A stretch of DNA of 22,282 nucleotides from JBBPYA01 sp038200385. Its GTDB lineage: Bacteria; Actinomycetota; Actinomycetes; Mycobacteriales; Geodermatophilaceae. A program made the position numbers and the translations under genes. Below the pieces are notes generated by a model. It made no database searches, was not told the DNA's origin, and saw only the letters and a program-made list of their open reading frames with translations. Location: contig JBBPYA010000041.1 of assembly GCA_038200385.1 (NCBI GenBank), positions 1 to 22,282 of the forward strand. Reading direction: 5' to 3'. Below, piece after piece: positions 5,935 to 13,152 of this stretch; position 1 is the first letter of the stretch; every line of letters begins with the position of its first letter.

Positions 5935-6851
5935 GCCGGATCGAGCCGGGCGACCCGCGGGAGGGAACCCCGGCGCAGCCGTTCGTCAGCTGCTACCGGC
6001 ATGCGGACCGGGCCACCCGGATCGCGTGCACCCGGTGCGGCCGTCCGATCTGCCCAGACTGTATGAACTCCGCGTCGGTCGGGTTCCACTGCCCGGAATG
6101 CGTCCACGACGGCCGGGCGACGGTACGCAGCCCCCGGCGTACGACCCGGCTGCGGACGTTCACCGCCCGGTGGGGCGTGGCGACCACCTCGCTGGTCGGG
6201 CTGAACGTGCTGGCCTACGTCGTCACCGCGCTGGCGGCGTTGCCCAACGGTGGCGGCCTGCTGCAGAACAACGCATCCGGGCTGTTCCAGGACCTCTCCC
6301 TGCTGCCGGCCTGCGTGACGGGGGAGTTCCGGGTGCAGGGCTTCTGCCTGTCCGGGGACCCGCAACTGTGGCGGCTGCTGACCTCGGCGTTCCTGCACTA
6401 CGGCGTGTTCCACCTGTTGATCAACATGGTGGCCCTGCTCGTCCTCGGCGCCGACCTGGAGCGCTTCCTCGGCGTGGCCCGGTTCACCGCGCTGTACCTG
6501 GTCTCGGCGCTGGTCGGTGGCGCCGCCGTCGCCCTCGTCGCCAACCCGCTGACCCAGACCGTCGGCGCGTCCGGTGGGGTGTTCGGGTTGCTCGGCGCCG
6601 CCGCCGTGGTCATCCGGCACCGCCGAGGCGACCTGCGCCCGCTGATCTCGGTCCTGGTGCTCAACGCGGTGATCAGCCTGTTGCCCGGGATCTCCCTGCT
6701 CGGGCACCTCGGCGGCCTGGTCGGGGGTGCGCTGGCTGCCGTCGTCCTGATCGCCGCCCGCCGGAGCCCGGCCCTGCAGTGGGTCGGGCTCGCCGTACTC
6801 GCGGTGGCGCCGGTGATCGTCGTGCTGGTCCAGTCAACCGGCTACGCCTGA
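5931..6851 (+). CDS. Rhomboid intramembrane serine protease with N-terminal zinc finger
   Basis: A 306-residue polytopic membrane protease. Residues 20-58 form a B-box-like zinc finger with Cys21, His24, Cys33, Cys36, Cys41, Cys44, Cys54 and Cys57. After a linker come about six to seven hydrophobic segments with the rhomboid signatures: HLLIN (His161...Asn165), the GASGG serine motif (Ser214) and the catalytic GH in LLGHLGG (His259). It cleaves substrates within the membrane; the substrate is unknown. The GTG start overlaps the ppiA stop (GTGA), so the two are translationally coupled, an arrangement seen in several actinobacteria. Confidence 0.92.
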   Translation: MSRIEPGDPREGTPAQPFVSCYRHADRATRIACTRCGRPICPDCMNSASVGFHCPECVHDGRATVRSPRRTTRLRTFTARWGVATTSLVGLNVLAYVVTALAALPNGGGLLQNNASGLFQDLSLLPACVTGEFRVQGFCLSGDPQLWRLLTSAFLHYGVFHLLINMVALLVLGADLERFLGVARFTALYLVSALVGGAAVALVANPLTQTVGASGGVFGLLGAAAVVIRHRRGDLRPLISVLVLNAVISLLPGISLLGHLGGLVGGALAAVVLIAARRSPALQWVGLAVLAVAPVIVVLVQSTGYA

Positions 6852-6868
6852 GCCCGGTCGCATACCGG

Positions 6869-7285
6869 TCAGTGCGCGGCGCGGCGCAGCCGTTCCAGGA
6901 CCTCGGCCACGTCGGCCGGGTCACGCCCGAGCTCGCGGCGGCCGAGGACGACGAGGTCCTCGCCGATGTCGATCTCCAGCGTGGTCGTCGCCGTACCGAA
7001 GCGGCGTCCCGGTCGCAACCGCACGCCGACGGCGGGCCAGGGGGCGCCCAACCGGCGCCCGATCGTGGTGACGGACAGCCCGCCGAGGTCGGCCCGCAGC
7101 CGTGGTCGGACGGCGAGATCGGTGACGGCCAGCCCCAGCAGGAACGCTCCGGCAAGCCCGACCAGCAGCAGCCCCGCGACGTCCAGACCGAGGGCGACCG
7201 CGACCAGGGCCAGCCCGACGAGGGCCGCCACCGCAGTCTCGACCCCGCGCGGGGCGAAGGCGACCTCGGCCACGGGTTCGGTCAC
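6869..7285 (-). CDS. PH-domain membrane protein (Rv0010c-like)
   Basis: A 138-residue protein with two adjacent hydrophobic segments (about residues 18-56) followed by a small soluble domain beginning VRPRLRADLGGLSV and containing GRRLGAPWPAVGVRLRPGRRFG and LEIDIGEDLVVLGRRELG. This layout, membrane hairpin plus bacterial PH-like domain, and its position next to ppiA and crgA match the mycobacterial Rv0010c type. Function unknown, presumably envelope-linked. GTG start without a strong ribosome binding site. It converges with the rhomboid gene, 17 bp between stops. Confidence 0.75.
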   Translation of the reverse strand: MTEPVAEVAFAPRGVETAVAALVGLALVAVALGLDVAGLLLVGLAGAFLLGLAVTDLAVRPRLRADLGGLSVTTIGRRLGAPWPAVGVRLRPGRRFGTATTTLEIDIGEDLVVLGRRELGRDPADVAEVLERLRRAAH

Positions 7286-7370
7286 GCCGGCTGCCGCCCG
7301 TGGTCGGTCACCCCGGCGATGCTGCCACCCGCGGGCCGGTCGGACAGCCGGCGGCCGGATACCCGCTGCG

Positions 7371-7376
7371 TACGAT
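7371..7376 (+). promoter_or_regulatory. Candidate -10 element TACGAT for thiolase
   Basis: TACGAT matches the TANNNT consensus and lies 32 bp before the thiolase ATG, leaving room for a short leader with AGGAG at 7396-7400. No recognisable -35 element is seen at 16-19 bp. Confidence 0.4.
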
Positions 7377-7407
7377 CGGGGCAGCCGAGTGCACCAGGAG
7401 ATCCGTC

Positions 7408-8559
7408 ATGCGGGACGCCGTCATCGTCGAAGCTGTCCGTACCCCGGTCGGCAAGCGCAACGGGGGCCTGTCCGGCGTCCATCCGGTGGACCTGTCGGCC
7501 CTGGTCCTCGAGGCCATCGTGGAGCGGACCGGGCTGGATCCCGCGCTCGTCGACGATGTGATCTGGGGCTGCGTGAGCCAGGTCGGGGAGCAGACGTTCA
7601 ACGTCGGGCGGCACGCGGCGCTGTCCGCGGGCTGGCCGGAGTCGGTGCCGGGCACGACCGTGGACCGCCAGTGCGGCAGCTCCCAGCAGGCGGTGAGTTT
7701 CGCCGCCGCCACGGTGATCTCGGGGCAGTGTGACCTGGTGGTCGCCGGCGGCGTGGAGTCCATGAGCCGGGTGCCGATGGGCTCGACGATGCCCGAGGGC
7801 GCCGGGCTGCCCGTCGGCGAGCGGTTCAAGGAGCGTTACGGCGAGGTGTTCCCGAACCAGGGAACCGGCGCGGAGATGATCGCCGAGCGCTGGGCGCTGA
7901 CAAGGATGGAGCTGGACGCGTTCAGCCTCGGCTCGCACGAGAAGGCGGCCGCGGCGCAGGACGGGGGCCGCTTCGACTCCCAGCTGATCCCGGTCAAGAC
8001 CGGCGACGGCAGCGTCGTCGACGCCGATGAGGGGGTCCGCCGCGGTGGCACGGTCGAGTCGCTGGCCGGGCTCAAGACGCCGTTCCGCCCGGACGGTGTG
8101 ATCACGGCCGGAAACGCCTCCCAGATCTCCGACGGCGCAGCGGCCCTGCTGGTCACCACGTCCGAGCGGGCCGCCGAACTCGGCCTGCGGCCCCTGGCCC
8201 GCATCCACACCGCGGTGGTGACCGGGGACGATCCGGTCATCATGCTGACCGGGCCGATCCCGGCGACGGCGAAGGTGCTGGCCCGCTCCGGGCTCGAACT
8301 GGCCGACATCGGCGTGTACGAGGTGAACGAGGCCTTTGCGCCGGTCCCGCTGGCCTGGCTGGTCGAGACGGGCGCGGACCCGGCTCGGCTGAACCCGAAC
8401 GGCGGGGCGATCGCGCTCGGACATCCGCTGGGGGGGTCGGGAGCCAGGCTGATGACCACGATGGTCCACCACATGCGGGCCGAGGGGGTCCGGTACGGGC
8501 TGCAGACGATGTGTGAGGGCGGCGGCACGGCCAACGCCACGATCCTCGAGCTGCTCTGA
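7408..8559 (+). CDS. Thiolase (acetyl-CoA C-acyltransferase)
   Basis: A 383-residue thiolase, the usual family length. It catalyses thiolytic cleavage of 3-ketoacyl-CoA (or the reverse condensation) in the cytoplasm. Catalytic residues are all present: Cys89 in DRQCGSSQQA (nucleophile), His339 in NGGAIALGHPLGGSGAR and Cys369 in CEGGGTANA; NEAF is also intact. Sequence style resembles the degradative FadA-type enzymes used for fatty-acid or steroid side-chain oxidation, but substrate cannot be fixed. ATG preceded by AGGAG (7396-7400) at 7 nt. It stands alone between the PH-type gene and crgA, a place where most relatives have no metabolic gene, so it looks like an insertion into the conserved locus. 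Confidence 0.93.
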   Translation: MRDAVIVEAVRTPVGKRNGGLSGVHPVDLSALVLEAIVERTGLDPALVDDVIWGCVSQVGEQTFNVGRHAALSAGWPESVPGTTVDRQCGSSQQAVSFAAATVISGQCDLVVAGGVESMSRVPMGSTMPEGAGLPVGERFKERYGEVFPNQGTGAEMIAERWALTRMELDAFSLGSHEKAAAAQDGGRFDSQLIPVKTGDGSVVDADEGVRRGGTVESLAGLKTPFRPDGVITAGNASQISDGAAALLVTTSERAAELGLRPLARIHTAVVTGDDPVIMLTGPIPATAKVLARSGLELADIGVYEVNEAFAPVPLAWLVETGADPARLNPNGGAIALGHPLGGSGARLMTTMVHHMRAEGVRYGLQTMCEGGGTANATILELL

Positions 8560-8587
8560 CTGCGCGGGTCGGCAGAGCATGCGTGAG

Positions 8588-8608
8588 GTTATCCACAGTG
8601 TGGATAAC
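8588..8608. promoter_or_regulatory. Inverted pair of perfect DnaA-box 9-mers
   Basis: TTATCCACA (8589-8597) and its exact inverse TGTGGATAA (8599-8607) are separated by one base, giving a 21-bp palindrome, and a partial third copy GGGGATAAC follows at 8613-8621. TTATCCACA is the canonical high-affinity DnaA box. The site sits in the gap between the convergent thiolase and crgA genes. It could also fold as a hairpin and act as a terminator. DnaA binding is inferred from exact match to the consensus. Confidence 0.65.
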
Positions 8609-8660
8609 TGCGGGGGATAACTACAGCGGTGTCGTTCCGATCTGGAACTCGGCGGCCGGC

Positions 8661-8933
8661 TCAGCGCCAGCGCATCGACATGATCAGCCCGGCCACCATG
8701 AGGGCGAAGCCGACCAGGAAGTTCCACGAGCCCAGGGATGACATGAAGCCGATCCGGTCACCGGAGATGTAGAACAGCACGATGTAGATCAGCCCGATGA
8801 GCATCAGACCGATCATGAGCACGGCGTACCAGGTGGGGCTCGGTTGCTTGGCCCGGGCCCTGGCGGCTGCCGAACCGAGCACGTCGCTCGGCGGGGTGTA
8901 GGCCGCCTTCTTGCGGACCTTGGACTTGGGCAC
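8661..8933 (-). CDS. crgA: Cell-division protein CrgA
   Basis: A 90-residue small membrane protein with the CrgA pattern: a basic N-terminus (PKSKVRKK), a short linker, and two hydrophobic segments (about residues 36-55 and 66-87) ending in RWR. CrgA localises to the septum and binds FtsZ/FtsQ/FtsI-type partners and penicillin-binding proteins to regulate septation. The GTG at 8933 follows GGAGGAG at 6 nt and gives the MPKSKVRKK start typical of the family; the longer frame to 8948 is not needed. Its position by the pknA/pknB-pbpA-rodA cluster is conserved. Confidence 0.93.
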   Translation of the reverse strand: MPKSKVRKKAAYTPPSDVLGSAAARARAKQPSPTWYAVLMIGLMLIGLIYIVLFYISGDRIGFMSSLGSWNFLVGFALMVAGLIMSMRWR

Positions 8934-8980
8934 CTGCAGCTCCTCCACCGACCGAACGGCCTACCGGTTCTCTGTCGAGC

Positions 8981-8987
8981 TAGCGTA
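8981..8987. promoter_or_regulatory. Overlapping divergent -10 elements (crgA / DUF881)
   Basis: The plus strand reads TAGCGT (8981-8986), seven bases before the ATG at 8994, consistent with a leaderless transcript. The minus strand reads TACGCT (8987-8982), correctly placed about 50 bp ahead of the crgA start. The two hexamers overlap by five bases, so RNA polymerase could occupy only one direction at a time. Confidence 0.45.
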
Positions 8988-8993
8988 GTCGGC

Positions 8994-9740
8994 ATGGCGG
9001 GCGGACGGGCACGGATGGGCGGTTGGCGCCCGCTGGTCCCGGTGGCGGCGATCGCCGCCGGCGTCCTGTTCGTGACCTCTGCGCAGACCAGCGCCGGAAC
9101 CGATCTGCGCTCGGGCCGCAGGCTGGACCTGACCCAGTTGATCGCCGCTCAGGAGCACGACGTCGCCACCCAGGACGCCGCCCTGGCCCGGTTGCAGGGC
9201 GAGGTGGACGCCCTGCAGCAGCAGGCCGGCGCCGGAGATGCCGAGGTCGCCGCAGCGCAGCGCTCCGCGGACTCCCTCGCCCCGTCGGTGGGCCTGACCG
9301 CTGTGCACGGCACCGGGTTGGCGGTCACCCTGGATGACGCCCCCACCACCGCCGAGGGCACGCTGCCCCCGGGCGCCGGCCCGAACGACGTCGTCGTCCA
9401 CCAGTCCGACATCCAGGCGGTCGTCAACGCGCTGTGGGCGGGGGGCGCCGAGGCGATGACGCTGATGGGCGAGCGGATCATCGCCACCAGCGCCGTGCGC
9501 TGCGTCGGCAACACGTTGCTGCTGCACGGCCGGACCTACTCCCCGCCGTTCCAGATCGCCGCGATCGGCGCGCCCGCGCGGATGCAGGCCGCGCTGGACG
9601 CCGCACCGTACGTCCTGCTGTTCCGGGAGTACGTCGACGCCTACGGCCTGGGCTACGGCGTGAGCACGCTGGGCGACGTGATCATGCCCGCCTACGACGG
9701 GTCGCTGGGCGTTTCGGTGTCGCAGCCGGCCGGGGGCTGA
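8994..9740 (+). CDS. DUF881 membrane-anchored protein (Rv0012-like)
   Basis: A 248-residue protein with one N-terminal membrane segment (about residues 10-30), a predicted coiled coil rich in Ala, Gln and Asp (about 45-95) and a C-terminal DUF881 domain: GLTAVHGTGLAVTLDDAP, the NDVVVHQSDIQAVVNALWAGGAEAM block, VGNTLLLHG and YSPPFQIAAIG. The family is found in Firmicutes and actinobacteria near division genes; its biochemical role is not known. The ATG at 8994 lacks a ribosome binding site and follows a -10 element by seven bases, so a leaderless mRNA is likely. First gene of the operon continuing with the sortase, a small membrane protein and the amidotransferase. Confidence 0.88.
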   Translation: MAGGRARMGGWRPLVPVAAIAAGVLFVTSAQTSAGTDLRSGRRLDLTQLIAAQEHDVATQDAALARLQGEVDALQQQAGAGDAEVAAAQRSADSLAPSVGLTAVHGTGLAVTLDDAPTTAEGTLPPGAGPNDVVVHQSDIQAVVNALWAGGAEAMTLMGERIIATSAVRCVGNTLLLHGRTYSPPFQIAAIGAPARMQAALDAAPYVLLFREYVDAYGLGYGVSTLGDVIMPAYDGSLGVSVSQPAGG

Positions 9741-9748
9741 TCCCCCGG
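9730..9748 (+). promoter_or_regulatory. Hairpin at DUF881 stop / sortase start
   Basis: CCGGGGG (9730-9736) and CCCCCGG (9742-9748) are perfect 7-bp arms around CTGAT, whose TGA is the DUF881 stop codon. The structure would occlude the GTG at 9748 and so argues for the downstream GTG at 9772 as the sortase start. It may be an attenuator or merely a translation spacer. Confidence 0.4.
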
Positions 9749-9771
9749 TGAGGAGGTTCGGGAGGACCCTC

Positions 9772-10485
9772 GTGCGCGGCGTCGGGCAGGCACTGCTCAC
9801 GCTCGGGCTGGTGGTGCTGCTCTTCGTGGTCTACGAGGTGTGGGTCAGCGACGGCATCAATCAGGTCAAGCAGAGCCAGCTGACCCAGGACCTCCGGCAA
9901 CGGTGGGAGTCCGGGACGGATCCGCTCACCGCACCGGCCCGCCCCGACGGTGGCCCCGCACAGCTTCCGCTCGGCGCGGGCTTCGCGTTCATCCGGATCC
10001 CGGCCTTCGGGCTGGACTACGACCGGGTGATCCTCGAGGGCACTGACCCGAGCAAGCTGACCGAGGGACCGGGGCACTACCCCGGGACCGCGTTCCCCGG
10101 TGAGCTCGGCAACTTCTCGATGGCCGGGCACCGGGTCGGGAAGGGCTCGCCATTCCTCAACCTCGACCTGCTGCGACCCGGCGACGCGATCATCATCGAG
10201 ACCGGGCAGAACTGGTACGTCTACCGGATGCTCGGCGTGAGCGACGCCGCAGCCGATCCCGACGGGCTGGTCGGGCGGGAGATCGTCGACCCCAGCGCGG
10301 TGCAGGTCGTCGACCCGGTACCCGACCGGCCCGGGCAGATCCCGACCAGGCGGTTGCTCACGCTGACCACCTGCAACCCGAAGTTCTCCGCTGCCCAGCG
10401 GCTGGTCATCCACGCCGAGATGGACGGGCCCCCGCTGCCCAAGGCGCAGTACCCCGACGGGCCGCCGGCCCTGTCGGAGGGCTAG
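9772..10485 (+). CDS. Class E sortase
   Basis: A 237-residue sortase with an N-terminal membrane anchor (about residues 5-25) and an extracellular beta-barrel transpeptidase domain. The catalytic triad is visible: His120 in SMAGHRVGKG, Cys201 in LTLTTCNPKFSAAQR and Arg210 in the same block. Class E enzymes of high-GC actinobacteria attach proteins carrying LAxTG-type signals to the cell wall. No sortase substrate is apparent nearby. The GTG at 9772 has GGGAGG at 6 nt; an in-frame GTG at 9748, giving 245 residues, lacks a binding site and lies inside a hairpin. Sits between DUF881 and trpG in one operon. Confidence 0.92.
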   Translation: MRGVGQALLTLGLVVLLFVVYEVWVSDGINQVKQSQLTQDLRQRWESGTDPLTAPARPDGGPAQLPLGAGFAFIRIPAFGLDYDRVILEGTDPSKLTEGPGHYPGTAFPGELGNFSMAGHRVGKGSPFLNLDLLRPGDAIIIETGQNWYVYRMLGVSDAAADPDGLVGREIVDPSAVQVVDPVPDRPGQIPTRRLLTLTTCNPKFSAAQRLVIHAEMDGPPLPKAQYPDGPPALSEG

Positions 10486-10641
10486 GTGTACTCCTGGATC
10501 TGGGCGCACCTGCCCGGTGAGCGGGCCGGCAAGCTCGCCGGCTCGGTCGTGCTCGTCGCGCTGGTGTGCGCGCTGCTGCTCTTCGTCGTCTTCCCGTACG
10601 TCGATCCGTTGCTGCCGTTCAACCGGGTCACCGTTCGATGA
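10486..10641 (+). CDS. 51-aa single-span membrane protein
   Basis: A 51-residue protein starting with GTG immediately after the sortase stop (no gap) and ending with TGA that overlaps the next ATG (ATGA). It has a short N-terminal soluble part (YSWIWAHLPGERAGK), one strong membrane span (about residues 18-38) and a short tail with DPLLPFNRVTV. I recall small proteins of this layout in the same place between sortase and trpG in other actinobacteria, but know no function. Overlapping signals on both sides support translation as part of the operon; it may be a small partner of the sortase. Confidence 0.7.
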   Translation: MYSWIWAHLPGERAGKLAGSVVLVALVCALLLFVVFPYVDPLLPFNRVTVR

Positions 10642-11285
10642 CCCGGATCCTGGTCGTCGACAACTACGACAGCTTCGTCTACAACCTCGTCCAGTACGCC
10701 GCCCAGCTCGGCGCCGAGTCCGTCGTCCGGCGCAATGACGCGGTGACGGTGGACGAGCTCGGGGAACTCGGCGTCGACGGCGTGCTGCTCTCGCCCGGGC
10801 CCGGAGTACCCGAGCGGGCCGGTGTGAGTGTCGAGTTGGTCCGGGCCTGCGCCGAACGGGCGCTGCCGGTGCTCGGTGTCTGCCTGGGTCACCAGGCGGT
10901 GGCCGTGGCCTTCGGAGGGACCGTGCTGCGCGCCCCGGAGCTGCGCCACGGCAAGACCTCCGTGGTCGAGCACGACGGGGCCGGGGTGCTGGCCGGTCTC
11001 CCCCGGCCGTTCACGGCGACCCGGTACCACTCCCTCGCCGTGGTCGAGCCGTCCCTGCCCGCCGACCTGGAGGTCACCGCGCGTACCGGGTCCGGGGTGG
11101 TGATGGGGTTGGCGCACCGGAGCCTGCCGGTGCACGGCGTGCAGTTCCATCCCGAGTCGGTTATGACCGAGGGCGGCCACCTGCTGCTGGCGAACTGGCT
11201 GACCGTGTGCGGCGACCGGTACGCGATCGGTCTGGCCCCCGCGCTGGCCGCGCACCTCGAGCGGATGCGCGCCAGCCCGGCCTGA
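10638..11285 (+). CDS. trpG: Class I glutamine amidotransferase (TrpG/PabA type)
   Basis: A 215-residue glutaminase subunit of anthranilate or aminodeoxychorismate synthase. It hydrolyses glutamine and passes ammonia to TrpE or PabB. The catalytic triad is complete: Cys82 in VLGVCLGHQA, His171 and Glu173 in VQFHPESV; the N-terminal VDNYDSFVYNL and SPGPG oxyanion motifs are also present. The ATG overlaps the stop of the 51-aa gene. The locus position equals that of mycobacterial Rv0013, usually named trpG/pabA. No TrpE or PabB is in the window, so which pathway it serves cannot be decided; it probably serves both, as amphibolic subunits do. Confidence 0.93.
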   Translation: MTRILVVDNYDSFVYNLVQYAAQLGAESVVRRNDAVTVDELGELGVDGVLLSPGPGVPERAGVSVELVRACAERALPVLGVCLGHQAVAVAFGGTVLRAPELRHGKTSVVEHDGAGVLAGLPRPFTATRYHSLAVVEPSLPADLEVTARTGSGVVMGLAHRSLPVHGVQFHPESVMTEGGHLLLANWLTVCGDRYAIGLAPALAAHLERMRASPA

Positions 11286-11310
11286 ACGTCGGCCGGCCGG
11301 TGCCGTGGCC

Positions 11311-13152
11311 TCAGCCGCCGGGTGCCGGCGGAGGGCTGGTCGTGAGCGTGGTGGTCGGAGGTGTCGACGTCGGCGGCGGCGCGGTGGTCGTCGGCGGCTC
11401 GGTGGTCGTCGATGGCTCGGTGGTCGTCGGCGGTTCGCTGGTGGTCGGCGCAGGTTCGGTCGTGGTCGGCGGCGGTGGCGGGGCCTGGGCGACGGTGAGG
11501 GTGATCCGGTTGGTCGGCGTGACGTCGCCGGCGGCGGGGTCCTGGGAGATGATCGTGCCGGGGTCACCCTTGGTGGTCTGCAGGTCGACGCAGACCACGT
11601 TCGTGAACTGCGCGTCGGCCAGCTTGTTGGTCGCCTCGTCGCAGCCGAGCCCGAGCACCGACGGCAGCGGGAGCAGGCCGGTGCTGATGAACAGCGTCAC
11701 CCCGCTGTTTTCCGGCACGGTGGCGCCCTGGGCCGGGGAGCTGTCGACGACCCGACCGGCCGGCTCGGCTGAGTTCTGCATCCGGATCGGGGCCACCTGC
11801 AGGCCCTGCGCCTCCAGCTGAGCCCGCGCCGAGTCCTGGGTCAGGCCGACGATCTGCGGTACGACGACGGTGGCCGGTCCGGCGCCGAGCACGAAGTCGA
11901 CGCTGTCCCCGGGGACCAGCAGCTCTCCGTCGGAGGGGTTCTGCCCGATGACGGTGTTCTCCTCCTCGGCCGTGGACACCCCGCTCCGCACGTCCCCCAC
12001 CTTCAGCCCGTCGGCGTCCAGGCGCTGGGCGGCCTGCTCCCGCGTCAATCCGGTCAGTAGTGGTGTCTTGACCGGGTCCGGCTGTGGGGTGGCCGCCAGT
12101 CGCGGTATCACCACGACGGCTGCCACGATCAGCGCGAGGACGGCCAGGGCGAGGAGCGCGTAGCCCCATCGTCGTGAGCCGGCGGCAGGGTCCCTGACGT
12201 CGGGCAGCGCGGCAGGCCGGTACCGGTGCTCGACCGGGCGCGGAGCGGGTACGCCGGAGATCGCCTGCGTCTTGTCCTCGTCGCTCATCAGCGGCGTGGC
12301 CAGGACCGGCAGCCCGTCCTTGGCCCGCAACAGGTCCGCGCGCATCTCCGCGGCGCTCTGGTAGCGGTTGGCCGGGTTCTTGGCCATCGACTTCATCACG
12401 ACCGCGTCCAGCACCGGGCCGATCACCGGATTGTGGGTGCTGGGCGGGATGGGGTCCTCCCGCACGTGCTGGTAGGCCACCGCGACCGGCGAGTCGCCGG
12501 TGAACGGCGGCGACCCCGTCAGCAGTTCGTACAGCAGGCAGCCGCAGGAGTAGACGTCGGAGCGGGCATCGACGCTCTCCCCGCGGGCCTGCTCCGGGGA
12601 GAGGTACTGCGCGGTTCCGATCACCGCCGCGGTCGAGGTCATCGTCGCGGAGCTGTCCGAGACGGCGCGGGCGATGCCGAAGTCCATGACCTTGACGACG
12701 TCCGACGCCGAGATCATCACGTTGCCCGGTTTGACGTCCCGGTGCACGATCCCGTTGCGGTGGCTGAAGTCCAACGCCGAGCAGATGTCCGAGCAGATCA
12801 TGACGGCGCGGGCGGGTGGCAGCGGCCCGTCGCTGCGCAGGATCTCCCGCAGCGTCTGGCCCTCGACGTACTCCATCACGATGAAGGGTGTGGACCCTTC
12901 GCCGACGGTGTCCTCCCCGGTGTCGAACACCGCGACGATCGCCGGGTGGCTCAACGAGGCGGAGGCCTGGGCCTCCCGCCGGAAGCGCACCTGGAACTGC
13001 GAGTCGCGGGCCAGGTCCTGCCGCAACACCTTGACCGCGACGTCCCGCCCGAGCCGCATGTCCCGCGCCCGGTGCACCTCGGCCATGCCGCCGTAGCCGA
13101 TGGTCTCGCCGAGTTCGTACCGCTCGCCGAGCAGTCGGGTGGGGCTAACCAT
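11311..13152 (-). CDS. pknB: Ser/Thr protein kinase PknB with three PASTA domains
   Basis: A 613-residue membrane kinase. The kinase domain (about 10-275) has GYGGMAEV, Lys41, HRDVKPGN (Asp139), DFG (157-159) and the activation loop MTSTAAVIGT, with Thr172 and Thr174 matching the autophosphorylation pair of mycobacterial PknB. A membrane span covers about 331-350. Outside are three PASTA-type repeats (about 362-427, 428-492, 493-556), which bind peptidoglycan fragments, then a Thr/Pro-rich tail to the C-terminus. The last PASTA carries two cysteines (504 and 521). The ATG start overlaps the pknA end by 8 bp (ATGGTTAG). Essential regulator of cell wall synthesis and division in relatives. Last gene of the minus-strand operon. 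Confidence 0.96.
   Translation of the reverse strand: MVSPTRLLGERYELGETIGYGGMAEVHRARDMRLGRDVAVKVLRQDLARDSQFQVRFRREAQASASLSHPAIVAVFDTGEDTVGEGSTPFIVMEYVEGQTLREILRSDGPLPPARAVMICSDICSALDFSHRNGIVHRDVKPGNVMISASDVVKVMDFGIARAVSDSSATMTSTAAVIGTAQYLSPEQARGESVDARSDVYSCGCLLYELLTGSPPFTGDSPVAVAYQHVREDPIPPSTHNPVIGPVLDAVVMKSMAKNPANRYQSAAEMRADLLRAKDGLPVLATPLMSDEDKTQAISGVPAPRPVEHRYRPAALPDVRDPAAGSRRWGYALLALAVLALIVAAVVVIPRLAATPQPDPVKTPLLTGLTREQAAQRLDADGLKVGDVRSGVSTAEEENTVIGQNPSDGELLVPGDSVDFVLGAGPATVVVPQIVGLTQDSARAQLEAQGLQVAPIRMQNSAEPAGRVVDSSPAQGATVPENSGVTLFISTGLLPLPSVLGLGCDEATNKLADAQFTNVVCVDLQTTKGDPGTIISQDPAAGDVTPTNRITLTVAQAPPPPPTTTEPAPTTSEPPTTTEPSTTTEPPTTTAPPPTSTPPTTTLTTSPPPAPGG
11314..11487 (-). repeat. Thr/Pro-rich low-complexity tail of PknB
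   Basis: Codons for residues 556-613 of PknB consist mainly of Thr, Pro, Ser and Glu in imperfect TTTEP/PTT repeats. The region is extracellular and could be O-mannosylated like other actinobacterial Thr/Pro-rich segments; that is inference. Confidence 0.7.
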
